NCBI GenBank assembly: GCA_902783815.1
Contig: CACZSM010000082.1
Span: 1 to 9,819 of the forward strand
Reading direction: 5' to 3'
DNA length: 9,819 nt
From: an uncultured Ruminococcus sp.
GTDB lineage: Bacteria; Bacillota; Clostridia; Oscillospirales; Acutalibacteraceae
Of the stretch, positions 1 to 7,521 are shown in pieces. The position numbers were made by a program, and so were the translations under genes. The notes under the pieces were generated by a model. It made no database searches and was not told the origin of the DNA. It was given only the letters and a program-made list of their open reading frames with translations. Each line of letters opens with the position of its first letter. The stretch's first letter is position 1.

Positions 1-795
1 ATCGACAGTCTTTCAGCAATTGATGATGTATGTGCAATAGCTGTAGGAGGTTCAAGAGCCTGTGGAAATGATGATGCTATGTCTGATTATGATATGTATG
101 TATATTATAATGAGAAGATAGATCCGGATAAAAGAAAAGCAATTCTTGAACCCCTGTGCAGCAGACTGGAAATTGAAAATGACTACTGGGAAACTGAGGA
201 TAATTGTATCCTTAAGATCGGTACAAAGGTCGATATCATATACAGGGAACTTAAAAGGATGGAACCTTTTGTAGAATTCATGCTCAGCGGCAAAAAGTCA
301 TTCAACGGATACTCTACCTGCTTCCTGCATAATATCAGGACAGCGCAGATATTCTTTGACCGTAATGGCATACTTACGGATCTGCAAAAGAAATGCGCAG
401 AGCCTTTGCCGGAGAATGTCTGTGATACTATAATAAGGAGAAATATGCACCTGGTAAGCGAGGGTATTGACAGTTTCCGTGTACAGGTAGAAAAAGCTGT
501 AAAGAGAAATGATCTGGTAAGCATAAACCACCGTATTACGGGATTTGTGGAAACATATTTTGATGTTATTTTTGCGCTCAACAGACTTACTCATCCAGGT
601 GAAAAACGACTGATATCCCTCTGTAAAAAGAATTGCGCCCTCTTGCCGGATAATTTTGAAGAGAACCTTACAAAAATGTTCCGCGATATGTACGGCAATA
701 CAGAACTTCTTGCCTCTGATCTTGACGATATTATCAGGGAATTGAAAAAGCTGCTTGAAAATAACGGATATCTCCAATCGGGGGATAAGGCATGA
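1..795 (+). CDS. Nucleotidyltransferase-fold protein (NTP_transf_2 / DUF4037-like), 5' end missing
   Basis: The frame is open from the first base of the window, so the gene starts upstream. The first in-frame ATG (79) cannot be the start because the family motif lies before it. Counting from the first codon, the protein has GGSRA at 16-20 and SDYD at 28-31, the G-S...D-x-D signature of the Pol-beta nucleotidyltransferase superfamily. KVDIIY gives a third candidate metal-binding Asp at about 78. The C-terminal half is helical, with RITGFVETYFDVIFALNRLTHPGEKRL typical of DUF4037-type proteins. Members are predicted to transfer a nucleotide to a small molecule, RNA or protein, but the substrate is generally unknown and I cannot assign one. 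It could resemble aminoglycoside nucleotidyltransferases or MNT antitoxins, but no HEPN partner is visible. Its stop overlaps the birA start (ATGA), so the two are co-transcribed and probably translationally coupled. The fold is secure; the function is not. Confidence 0.8.
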   Translation: MDSLSAIDDVCAIAVGGSRACGNDDAMSDYDMYVYYNEKIDPDKRKAILEPLCSRLEIENDYWETEDNCILKIGTKVDIIYRELKRMEPFVEFMLSGKKSFNGYSTCFLHNIRTAQIFFDRNGILTDLQKKCAEPLPENVCDTIIRRNMHLVSEGIDSFRVQVEKAVKRNDLVSINHRITGFVETYFDVIFALNRLTHPGEKRLISLCKKNCALLPDNFEENLTKMFRDMYGNTELLASDLDDIIRELKKLLENNGYLQSGDKA

Positions 796-1757
796 ACGAA
801 CAAATACTTGAAATGCTGCGGGAAGACAAAGGATATGTCTCCGGCGAGGAAATAAGCCGCCGTCTTGGTATAAGCAGAACGGCGGTATGGAAAAGTATCA
901 AGGCGCTGAGAGAGTACGGTTATCATATAACATCATCAACAAATAAGGGATATCATCTTGAAAAGGATACGGATATCCTTGAAGTTTCTGTGATAAGCCG
1001 TGATCTCAATACTGGACTCATAGGAAAAGAAATAATAGTGCTGAAAGAAACGGATTCAACAAATTCCGAACTGAAAAGACGGGCTTCAAAGGGTGGTATA
1101 AGCGGACTTGTCGCCGCTGCGGAAAAACAGACCGACGGTAAGGGCAGATTTGGCAGGAATTGGGACTCTCAGGAAGGCGGACTATATTTTTCAGTTCTTT
1201 TGCGTCCGGATATGCTCCCCTCTGACGCATCGGCGATCACTCTTGCAGCAGGACTTGGCGTTTGCCTTGCGATCAGAGAATATACAGGCATAGATGCAAA
1301 GATAAAGTGGCCTAATGATATAATCGTGGGGAACAGGAAGCTGTGCGGCATACTTACGGAAATGGCTGCGCAGATTGACCGCGTGGATTTTATTATCATA
1401 GGCATCGGAATAAATGTTAATAACAGACTTTTCCCGGAGGAAATATCAGAAAAGGCATCATCACTTTTTCTGGAGACACAAAAAATGATCGACCGCAATG
1501 ACTTTTTCAGATGTGTTCTGCAAAAAATTGATAAGGTCATATCCTCATTTCTTGTAAGCTTGTCAGTGGAGGATATGGATATGTTCAAAGGACTTTGTGC
1601 GACGCTTGGCAGAAAGGTATCCTTTACAAGATATGGAAATGTTATCGAGGGTACGGCAAAGGATATCAGTCTTAACGGTGAACTTATCGTATCGGATGAT
1701 AGCGGAAAGGAATACTCTGTCAGTTCCGGAGAAGTCACTGTACAGGGAATTTATTGA
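792..1757 (+). CDS. birA: Bifunctional biotin--[acetyl-CoA-carboxylase] ligase / biotin operon repressor BirA
   Basis: This cytosolic enzyme activates biotin to biotinyl-5'-AMP and transfers it to the carrier-domain lysine of biotin-dependent carboxylases. In the bifunctional form, biotinyl-AMP-bound dimers also repress biotin genes. The 321-residue protein has an N-terminal winged helix (residues 1-60, VSGEEISRRLGISRTAVWKSIKALREYGY), so it is the regulatory class. The catalytic domain follows: DSTN (88-91), the biotinyl-AMP loop GKGRFGR (116-122), KWPND (172-176) and KLCGIL (183-188), with K183 in register with the well-known E. coli active-site lysine. A C-terminal SH3-like domain (RKVSFTRYGNVIEGTAKDIS...GELIV) completes it. 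The length is usual (about 320). The ATG start overlaps the preceding stop as ATGA. No biotin synthesis or transport genes are in view, so its targets lie elsewhere. Confidence 0.96.
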   Translation: MNEQILEMLREDKGYVSGEEISRRLGISRTAVWKSIKALREYGYHITSSTNKGYHLEKDTDILEVSVISRDLNTGLIGKEIIVLKETDSTNSELKRRASKGGISGLVAAAEKQTDGKGRFGRNWDSQEGGLYFSVLLRPDMLPSDASAITLAAGLGVCLAIREYTGIDAKIKWPNDIIVGNRKLCGILTEMAAQIDRVDFIIIGIGINVNNRLFPEEISEKASSLFLETQKMIDRNDFFRCVLQKIDKVISSFLVSLSVEDMDMFKGLCATLGRKVSFTRYGNVIEGTAKDISLNGELIVSDDSGKEYSVSSGEVTVQGIY

Positions 1758-1760
1758 TAT

Positions 1761-1770
1761 GGAGGAAATT
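1761..1770 (+). promoter_or_regulatory. Ribosome binding site deciding the rmuC start
   Basis: GGAGG at 1761-1765 lies five nucleotides before ATG 1771. Another in-frame ATG at 1759 overlaps this site and has no Shine-Dalgarno of its own. The frame stays open back into birA, but the upstream residues are only birA read in another frame. Confidence 0.75.
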
Positions 1771-3288
1771 ATGGAATATGTGGTTTTTGCTGTCAGTATT
1801 GTGATCCTGATACTGGCGGCAATGATATTCGTTACTCTGAAAAAACAGAACCCCACTGCCGACAGCAGGGGGTTTGAAGATCTGAAAAGAGAACTTGAAC
1901 AGCTCAGGGACGATATACATAAGCAGAAACAGGATAACGATGCTGCGCTGAGTCAGCTCAGGCAGGAGCTTAACAGTAATGTTCAGACGGCAGTACAGAA
2001 TTCCGGAACTTCTGTCCAGAGGAGCATACTCTCACTTGGGGACAATCTGCAAAAGCAGCAGCAAGGCTCAGCAGATTCACAAAGCAAACTTCTCCGTCAG
2101 ATGATATCAATTGCAGATACAAAAGCCGCTGCATCATCAAAGGATATAAGTGATAATCTGCTTCATACGGAAAAAACTCTGAATGACAGACTTGCCGATA
2201 TGAATGAGCGTATAGATTCAATGAAAAAGAATATTAATGCTCAGCTGATGCAGCATGAGGAAAGACTCGGAAGTTTTGAGAAGAATACGGAAAATAAACT
2301 GGAACAGATGCGCAGAGCAATATCAGAGAATTCTGATAAGCTGACAGGAGATAATAATGCTTGTCTTGAGGCGATAAGAGCTACTCTGGAGCAGAAGCTG
2401 GACAAGCTGAATTCCGATAACAATGCAAGACTTTCAGAAATAAGAGGAACTGTTGATGAAAAGCTGCAGGAAACTCTTGAAAAGAAAATGACGGAATCCT
2501 TTAAGCGTGTAAGTGATGAACTTGAAAAGGTGTATAAGAGTATCGGAGAGATGCAGGAGGTTGCAAACGGAGTAGGCGATATCAAGAAGGTTCTTTCAAA
2601 TGTAAAGACAAGGGGAATACTCGGAGAAATACAGCTTGGAGCTATTCTTCGTGACATACTTGCGCCTGAGCAGTATGAAGAAAATGCTGCTGTAGTTCCG
2701 GGAAGTGCGAACAGAGTGGAATTTGCCGTAAAGCTGCCGGGGGCGGAAGAGGACAAGGTGGTATATCTGCCGATAGATTCAAAATTCAACGGAGACCGCT
2801 ATGCACAGCTTCAGGATGCTTATGACAGTGGAGACAGAAGCAGGATAACAGCTGCAAAAAAGGAGCTTGAAATAGCTTTAAGACAATGCGCAAAGGATAT
2901 TCATGATAAGTATATATCACCTCCGTCAACAACACAGTTTGCAATAATGTTCCTTCCGTTCGAGGGTCTGTATGCAGAGGTAGTAAACAGCGGACTTGTA
3001 GCAGTTTTACAACATGACTACAATGTAAATATTGCTGGTCCCTCAACAATGGCGGCGGTGCTGAATTCATTACAGATGGGATTCAGGACTCTTGCTATAC
3101 AAAAGCGCAGCAGTGAAGTCTGGTCCGTACTTGGAGCGGTAAAAACAGAATTTGATACATTTTCAGATGCACTTGCAAAGGCACAGAAGCATCTTCGTGC
3201 GGCTGATGCCGATATAGAAAATCTTATAGGAGTACGAACAAGACAGATGCAGAAAAAGCTAAGCTCTGTTGACAGGCTCTCTGAGTAA
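1771..3288 (+). CDS. rmuC: RmuC family protein (membrane-anchored, coiled coil, nuclease-like domain)
   Basis: RmuC limits inversion and recombination at short inverted repeats in E. coli and is predicted to be a DNA nuclease; its exact chemistry is not settled. From ATG 1771 the protein has 505 residues (E. coli RmuC about 475). A single hydrophobic segment at residues 3-23, followed by KK, fits a membrane anchor. Residues about 30-270 are charged, glutamine-rich coiled coil. The conserved domain follows: NVKTRGILGEIQLGAIL, then VEFAVKLPG (E317), then LPIDSKF (D336, K338), matching an E...D-x-K PD-(D/E)XK-like core. KYISPPSTTQFAIMFLPFEGLYAEV, GPSTMAAVLNSLQMGFRTLAIQKRS and a C-terminal RTRQMQKKL complete the family pattern. 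It lies 13 nt after birA in the same operon and is its last gene, followed directly by a terminator. All recognised conserved blocks are present. Confidence 0.95.
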   Translation: MEYVVFAVSIVILILAAMIFVTLKKQNPTADSRGFEDLKRELEQLRDDIHKQKQDNDAALSQLRQELNSNVQTAVQNSGTSVQRSILSLGDNLQKQQQGSADSQSKLLRQMISIADTKAAASSKDISDNLLHTEKTLNDRLADMNERIDSMKKNINAQLMQHEERLGSFEKNTENKLEQMRRAISENSDKLTGDNNACLEAIRATLEQKLDKLNSDNNARLSEIRGTVDEKLQETLEKKMTESFKRVSDELEKVYKSIGEMQEVANGVGDIKKVLSNVKTRGILGEIQLGAILRDILAPEQYEENAAVVPGSANRVEFAVKLPGAEEDKVVYLPIDSKFNGDRYAQLQDAYDSGDRSRITAAKKELEIALRQCAKDIHDKYISPPSTTQFAIMFLPFEGLYAEVVNSGLVAVLQHDYNVNIAGPSTMAAVLNSLQMGFRTLAIQKRSSEVWSVLGAVKTEFDTFSDALAKAQKHLRAADADIENLIGVRTRQMQKKLSSVDRLSE

Positions 3289-3293
3289 AAGTT

Positions 3294-3324
3294 ATCCCAC
3301 GGCTTTAAACCGTGGGATTTTTTT
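3294..3324 (+). terminator. Intrinsic terminator after rmuC
   Basis: A perfect 9-bp stem, ATCCCACGG (3294-3302) with CCGTGGGAT (3310-3318), has a 7-nt loop (CTTTAAA). A run of seven T follows at 3318-3324, then CTTT. It starts five bases after the rmuC stop. It lies between convergent genes and could also act on the minus strand for the ABC operon, but there the U tract is poor (AACTTTT), so it is primarily a plus-strand terminator. Confidence 0.92.
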
Positions 3325-3338
3325 CTTTGGAAAGCACC

Positions 3339-5240
3339 TTATGAAAGTTCAAAAGCACCTGTGTAAAGCTGATAGTATTTTCCTTTCTGAGAGATCAGTT
3401 CCTCATGAGAGCCTCTCTCTATGATCCTTCCAAGCTCCAGTACCATTATAACATCCGAGTTCTGTACGGTACTCAGCCTGTGCGCGATTACAAATACTGT
3501 TCTGCCGTACATAAGACCATCCATGCCCTTCTGTACAAGAGATTCTGTTCTTGTATCTATACTTGATGTTGCCTCGTCAAGTATCATTACCGGCGGATCT
3601 GCTACTGCTGCCCTTGCAATTGATATGAGCTGACATTGTCCCTGTGAAAGCTGTCCGCCGTCACCGGTAATGACTGTATCATAGCCGTCCGGGAGCATTG
3701 TTATGAAGTCATGCGCGTTTGCGAGCTTTGCAGCTGCAATACATTCTTCATCATCAGCATCAAGTTTGCCATAGCGTATATTTTCCATTACTGTTCCTGT
3801 GAAAAGGTGTACATCCTGCAATACTATACCAAGAGATCTTCTCAGATCAGGCTTGCGTATCTTATTGATATTTATTCCGTCATATCTTATCTTGCCGTCA
3901 GCAATATCATAGAACCTGTTTATAAGATTCGTAATTGTAGTTTTGCCTGCGCCGGTCGCTCCGACAAAGGCTATTTTTTGTCCCTGATGTGCATTGAGCG
4001 TTACATCATGCAGAACTGTCTTTTCCGGTACATAGCCGAAATCTACACCATCCATGACTATCTCTCCGCAGAGCTTTGTATATGTCAGTGTACCGTCTCC
4101 GTGAGGATGCTTCCATGCCCACATCTCTGTACGCTCATCTGTTTCTGTGATATTGCCGTCCTTGTCGTATTTTGCATTGACTAAGGTGACATATCCGTTA
4201 TCCTGTTCGCTTTCCTCATCCATAAGCTCAAATATTCTTTCAGCTCCTGCAAGCGCCATTATAACAGCATTTATCTGCTGTGATATTTCACTGAATGGTC
4301 TTGTGAAGTTCTTTGAAAGCTGGAGGAATGATGCGATAACTCCTGCGGTTATTGCACTGATGTTAAAGAATGTCAGCGCTCCGCCCACTATTGCAATTAG
4401 CACATATTGAAGGTTGCCAAGATTATTCATTATCGGCATAAGAATATTTGCATAGGTATTTGCTGATGTAGCACTCTGACAGAGGGCTTCATTCTTCTTG
4501 TCAAATTCCTCTTTTGCAGCGTTCTCATGACAGAATACCTTTATTACTTTCTGACCGTTTATCATTTCCTCGATATATCCGTTGACATTGCCTATTTCCT
4601 TTTGCTGAGCAATGAAGTTGACTGCGCTTCCGGATGCTATCTTTTTTGTTATATTGAGTATAAGAAAAACAAATACAACAACAAAAAGGGTAAGCCACAG
4701 ATTAAGACTCAGCATTGCGACAAATACGGCTATTATTGTAATAATAGATGAGAACATCTGCGGAAGGCTTATGGACATCATCTGACGGAGTGTATCGGTA
4801 TCATTTGTATAGCGGCTCATAACATCGCCGTGACTATGGGTATCGAAATAGCTTATGGGAAGGGTCTGCATTTTTGAGAACATCTGGTCGCGTATTTTTT
4901 TCTGTATTCCCTGGGATATCGTTACCATTATACGGTTATATGCAAGTCCTGTGAGAGCGCCTACAACAAATATACCGCCCATTACCAGAAGCATATTCAG
5001 CAGTCCGGAAAAATCAGGATTTTCCGTACCGATCATAGGAGTGATGTAGTTGTCGATAAGAATTTGAATGAACATAGCGCTGACTGCGCTTGCGCCGGCG
5101 CTTATCACTATACATAAAAGAACAAGCACTATTTTAAGCTTATACTCTCCGAAATAGCTTAAAAGTCTTTTGACGGTTTTTCCCGGAGCTTTAAGTCTCG
5201 GAGCATTTTTCGGCATTTCCGGCATTTTCTTTTCAGCCAT
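3339..5240 (-). CDS. ABC exporter half-transporter, longer subunit with the catalytic Walker B (BmrD / TM288-like)
   Basis: This fused permease-ATPase pairs with the product of the upstream gene as a heterodimeric exporter in the cytoplasmic membrane. From ATG 5240 it has 633 residues. A basic N-terminus leads into six predicted membrane segments over about 37-310, with an exporter-type coupling region. The ATPase domain has Walker A GATGAGKT (427-434, K433), Q-loop Q475, signature LSQGQ (531-535, Ser-Gln replacing the usual Ser-Gly), Walker B VMILDE with catalytic E556, D-loop SSID and switch H587 (IAHRLSTV). Between the domains, about residues 347-393, is a charged insert (YDKDGNITETDERTEMWAWKHPHGDGT) that explains the extra length. 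A GTG at 5249 would add three residues but sits almost on the Shine-Dalgarno. ATG 5240 is preceded by AAGGGA and overlaps the upstream stop by eight bases. The substrate is unknown; drugs, lipids or peptides are all possible. Confidence 0.93.
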   Translation of the reverse strand: MAEKKMPEMPKNAPRLKAPGKTVKRLLSYFGEYKLKIVLVLLCIVISAGASAVSAMFIQILIDNYITPMIGTENPDFSGLLNMLLVMGGIFVVGALTGLAYNRIMVTISQGIQKKIRDQMFSKMQTLPISYFDTHSHGDVMSRYTNDTDTLRQMMSISLPQMFSSIITIIAVFVAMLSLNLWLTLFVVVFVFLILNITKKIASGSAVNFIAQQKEIGNVNGYIEEMINGQKVIKVFCHENAAKEEFDKKNEALCQSATSANTYANILMPIMNNLGNLQYVLIAIVGGALTFFNISAITAGVIASFLQLSKNFTRPFSEISQQINAVIMALAGAERIFELMDEESEQDNGYVTLVNAKYDKDGNITETDERTEMWAWKHPHGDGTLTYTKLCGEIVMDGVDFGYVPEKTVLHDVTLNAHQGQKIAFVGATGAGKTTITNLINRFYDIADGKIRYDGININKIRKPDLRRSLGIVLQDVHLFTGTVMENIRYGKLDADDEECIAAAKLANAHDFITMLPDGYDTVITGDGGQLSQGQCQLISIARAAVADPPVMILDEATSSIDTRTESLVQKGMDGLMYGRTVFVIAHRLSTVQNSDVIMVLELGRIIERGSHEELISQKGKYYQLYTGAFELS

Positions 5241-6966
5241 TTTCGTCACTTCCCTTCTGCTGCGAGTAATAGACCTCCTGATAGATCTTATTGGTTTTCA
5301 GCAGTTCATCATGTGTGCCTACTCCATTGATCGTACCCTTATCCATTACGATTATCTTATCCGCATCCTGAACGGAGGATATCCTTTGTGCTATGATTAT
5401 TCTTGTAGTATCAGGTATTTCCTCCATAAATGCCTTGCGTATGAGCTTATCTGTTTTTGTATCGACAGCGCTTGTTGAGTCGTCAAGAATAAGTATTTTA
5501 GGCTTTTTAAGCAGCGCTCTTGCGATACAGAGTCTTTGTCTTTGACCGCCGGACACATTTGTACCGCCCTGTTCTATATTGGTTTCGTACTTATCAGGCA
5601 TACGCTCAATAAAGTCCTCAGCCTGAGCAAGACGGCAGGCGTGTCTGATTTCCTCATCAGTTGCATCCGGGTTGCCCCATCTCAGGTTATCGCTGATGCT
5701 GCCAGAAAACAGCACATTCTTTTGCAGTACCATTGCGACATTATCACGCAGAGTTTCAATATCATATTCCCTGACATCTCTGCCGCCTACTTTTACACTG
5801 CCCTCTGTTACATCATACAGTCTTGGAATGAGCTGTACAAGGCTTGATTTTGAAGAACCCGTACCGCCTATGATGCCTACTGTTTCTCCGGAGCGAATAT
5901 CGAGGTCTATTTTTTTCAGACACAGCTTATCCATATTTTTTGAATAGCTGAAGCTGACATTCTCAAAGCGTATGCTTCCGTTGCTGATCTCTCTGACAGG
6001 CTTATCAGGATTTTTAAGGTCAAGATCTTCATTCAGGACTTCCGATATCCTTTCTGCGGATGCTCGTGAAAGAGTCACCATTACCATTATCATAGAGAGG
6101 AACATAAGGCTCATAAGTATTTGCAGGATATATGTCATCATACTGACAAGTTCTCCGGTAGTCATTGTACCAAAAACTATCTGTTCTGAGGAGAACCAGG
6201 CAATAAGAAGTATGCAGGCATACACACTCAGCTGCATTACAGGCATATTGAATGCAATAATTTTTTCAGCCTTTGAGAAATCCTTAAAAATGACCTCAGA
6301 TACCTTACTGAATTTTTCTACTTCATGATCCTCGCGGACAAAGGATTTTACGACTCTTATACCATGCAGATTTTCCTGTACTATACTGTTAAGTTTATCG
6401 TATGTTTTGAAAACTCTTTTGAAAACGGGATGTGCGAATTTGATTATAAGTCCGAGAGCCACAGCGATCACTGGTATAAATGCGACGAACACCAATGATA
6501 TTTCTGCATTTATCCTGAATGACATTATCATTGCAAAGATCATCATAAACGGTGCTCTTACCGCTACACGAATTATCATCTGATAGGAATTCTGAATATT
6601 AGTGACATCCGTTGTCATTCTTGTAACGAGGCTTGCAGCGGAGAATTTGTCTATATTAGCAAATGAATATTCCTGTATTCTATAGAACATATCATGACGC
6701 AGATTTTTTGCAAAGCCTGCGGATGCCTTTGCTGCAAACACTCCGGACAGCACGCCGAAAATCAGTGCTGCAAATGCGACAGCAGCCAAAGCTCCGCCCA
6801 TTTTCAGTATAAATTCAAGATCATTGCGGTTTACGCCGTAATCGATCAGATCCGCCATAAGAAATGGCAGAAGCACCTCCATAATTACCTCACCAGTAAC
6901 TGTCAGCGGAGCAAGTATTGAAGGAAGTTTATACTCCCTGATACTTTTCGCAAGTGTTTTTATCAT
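5233..6966 (-). CDS. ABC exporter half-transporter, shorter subunit with degenerate catalytic site (BmrC / TM287-like)
   Basis: This is the partner of the downstream ABC half-transporter. Its 577 residues form one six-helix membrane domain (helices near 16-38, 58-78, 135-150, 156-175, 246-262 and 271-297) and one ATPase domain. Walker A is GGTGSSKSS (367-375, K373), with Ser where the last Gly of GxxGxGK normally stands. Q-loop is Q415, the signature is the canonical VSGGQ (471-475), and Walker B is ILILDD with Asp496 replacing the catalytic Glu. The switch is AQR with Gln527 replacing His. Such changes mark the degenerate half of heterodimeric exporters, where this subunit's Walker motifs face the partner's LSQGQ signature. 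The ATG shares ATGA with the marR stop, and GAGGAGG lies seven bases upstream of the ATG. The 3' end overlaps the next gene, so all three are one operon. No single member of the family fixes a substrate. Confidence 0.94.
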   Translation of the reverse strand: MIKTLAKSIREYKLPSILAPLTVTGEVIMEVLLPFLMADLIDYGVNRNDLEFILKMGGALAAVAFAALIFGVLSGVFAAKASAGFAKNLRHDMFYRIQEYSFANIDKFSAASLVTRMTTDVTNIQNSYQMIIRVAVRAPFMMIFAMIMSFRINAEISLVFVAFIPVIAVALGLIIKFAHPVFKRVFKTYDKLNSIVQENLHGIRVVKSFVREDHEVEKFSKVSEVIFKDFSKAEKIIAFNMPVMQLSVYACILLIAWFSSEQIVFGTMTTGELVSMMTYILQILMSLMFLSMIMVMVTLSRASAERISEVLNEDLDLKNPDKPVREISNGSIRFENVSFSYSKNMDKLCLKKIDLDIRSGETVGIIGGTGSSKSSLVQLIPRLYDVTEGSVKVGGRDVREYDIETLRDNVAMVLQKNVLFSGSISDNLRWGNPDATDEEIRHACRLAQAEDFIERMPDKYETNIEQGGTNVSGGQRQRLCIARALLKKPKILILDDSTSAVDTKTDKLIRKAFMEEIPDTTRIIIAQRISSVQDADKIIVMDKGTINGVGTHDELLKTNKIYQEVYYSQQKGSDENG

Positions 6967-7418
6967 TGGTTGACCTCCTCTTTTTCAGCATTTTTCCTGA
7001 TCCTTTCCAGAACTGAAAAGAAAACCTGAAGTTCGTCATCGTCAATACCGCTGCGCAGGGTATCCTCACAGTTTTGAATAGTCGCCATCATTCTGCTGTG
7101 AATTTCCTGAGCCTTTGGCGTAAGCACAAGTTTTTTCAGTCTTGCATCATAACCGACCCCGACTCTTTCGACAAGTCCTTTTTTTTCCATCAGCTGTATC
7201 ATACTTGACACAGTAGATCGTCTGAGAGAAAACTCATTTTCGATATCCTTCTGGAAGATCTCTCTGTCCGGATGATCCGCGATATAGCCGATTATCCAGC
7301 CATTTTTTCCGGTAGCATCCATCATTTCCTTTTTGATATCGGACCGCATCCAATTCCGTTTCAGAAGGTTATTGGTCTTGCTGAGTTCCAGTCCGACATT
7401 TTTTGTTTTTTCCTCCAC
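6963..7418 (-). CDS. MarR family transcriptional regulator of the ABC exporter operon
   Basis: This is a dimeric winged-helix repressor that usually releases DNA when it binds a small phenolic, lipophilic or drug-like ligand. From the GTG at 7418 it has 151 residues, normal for the family. The N-terminal helices (1-50) contain GWIIGYIADHPD. The winged helix covers about 54-100, with recognition helix RRSTVSSMIQLMEKKGLV (66-83) and a wing carrying the conserved D-x-R (D91, R93) before LKKLVLT. The C-terminal helices form the dimer region. It is the first gene of the operon, its stop overlaps the ABC start by ATGA, and a candidate operator covers its own promoter, so autorepression with co-control of the exporter is the natural reading. 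The frame extends to a TTG at 7457 without a Shine-Dalgarno; AAGGAGG at 7426-7432 supports GTG 7418. The ligand is unknown. Confidence 0.92.
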   Translation of the reverse strand: MEEKTKNVGLELSKTNNLLKRNWMRSDIKKEMMDATGKNGWIIGYIADHPDREIFQKDIENEFSLRRSTVSSMIQLMEKKGLVERVGVGYDARLKKLVLTPKAQEIHSRMMATIQNCEDTLRSGIDDDELQVFFSVLERIRKNAEKEEVNQ

Positions 7419-7432
7419 GCCATCTCCTCCTT
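7419..7432 (-). promoter_or_regulatory. Ribosome binding site deciding the GTG start of marR
   Basis: On the minus strand AAGGAGG (7432-7426) lies seven nucleotides before GTG 7418. An ATG inside that spacer (7423-7421) is in another frame that does not encode the MarR protein, so GTG is the supported start. This non-ATG start fits low-level regulator synthesis. Confidence 0.8.
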
Positions 7433-7475
7433 GTATCAGAGTCAGCAATACTTTCAAAAAATTGTAAGCAAGCTG

Positions 7476-7495
7476 AATGTTAGAATACTTACATT
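7476..7495. promoter_or_regulatory. Candidate MarR operator palindrome
   Basis: A 20-bp dyad has outer arms AATGT and ACATT and 8 of 10 symmetric pairs complementary. It starts inside the -10 box and spans the predicted transcription start of the marR operon. Size, symmetry and placement fit MarR family operators, which often overlap promoter or start. Arms TGTAAG and CTTACA, the latter in the leader, form a second, more widely spaced dyad in the same stretch. Binding is inferred from position and symmetry only. Confidence 0.65.
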
Positions 7496-7521
7496 ATAAC
7501 ATATTTTCTTCAAAATGTCAA
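7493..7521 (-). promoter_or_regulatory. Consensus sigma-A promoter of the marR-ABC-ABC operon
   Basis: On the minus strand TTGACA (7521-7516) is followed after exactly 17 nt by TATAAT (7498-7493). Both hexamers match the housekeeping consensus perfectly. The expected start of transcription is near 7486, giving a leader of about 65-70 nt before the marR GTG. Such a strong promoter implies tight repression when the exporter is not needed. Confidence 0.92.

Noticed and set aside
79..795. ATG at 79 as the start of the first gene
   Set aside because: The frame is open to base 1 and the GGSRA nucleotide-binding motif lies before this ATG, so the gene begins outside the window.
1..795. MNT/HEPN toxin-antitoxin module
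   Set aside because: The nucleotidyltransferase is larger than MNT antitoxins and no HEPN gene follows; birA is next. Upstream cannot be seen.
1597..1770. Long N-terminal extension of RmuC
   Set aside because: It overlaps birA in another frame; the hydrophobic anchor and Shine-Dalgarno point to ATG 1771.
2241..2789. 182-codon minus-strand open frame opposite rmuC
   Set aside because: It is serine- and phenylalanine-rich, the usual product of reading a glutamate/lysine-rich coiled-coil gene backwards; no motif.
3711..4184. 157-codon plus-strand open frame opposite the ABC gene
   Set aside because: Cysteine-, isoleucine- and tyrosine-rich antisense shadow with no family motif; the minus-strand ABC motifs are unequivocal.
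5241..5249. GTG 5249 as start of the longer ABC subunit
   Set aside because: The AAGGGA site is almost adjacent to it, while ATG 5240 has acceptable spacing and adds no loss of domain.
7419..7457. TTG 7457 as start of marR
   Set aside because: It has no Shine-Dalgarno and lies upstream of the strong AAGGAGG that serves GTG 7418; the extra residues are unlike MarR N-termini.
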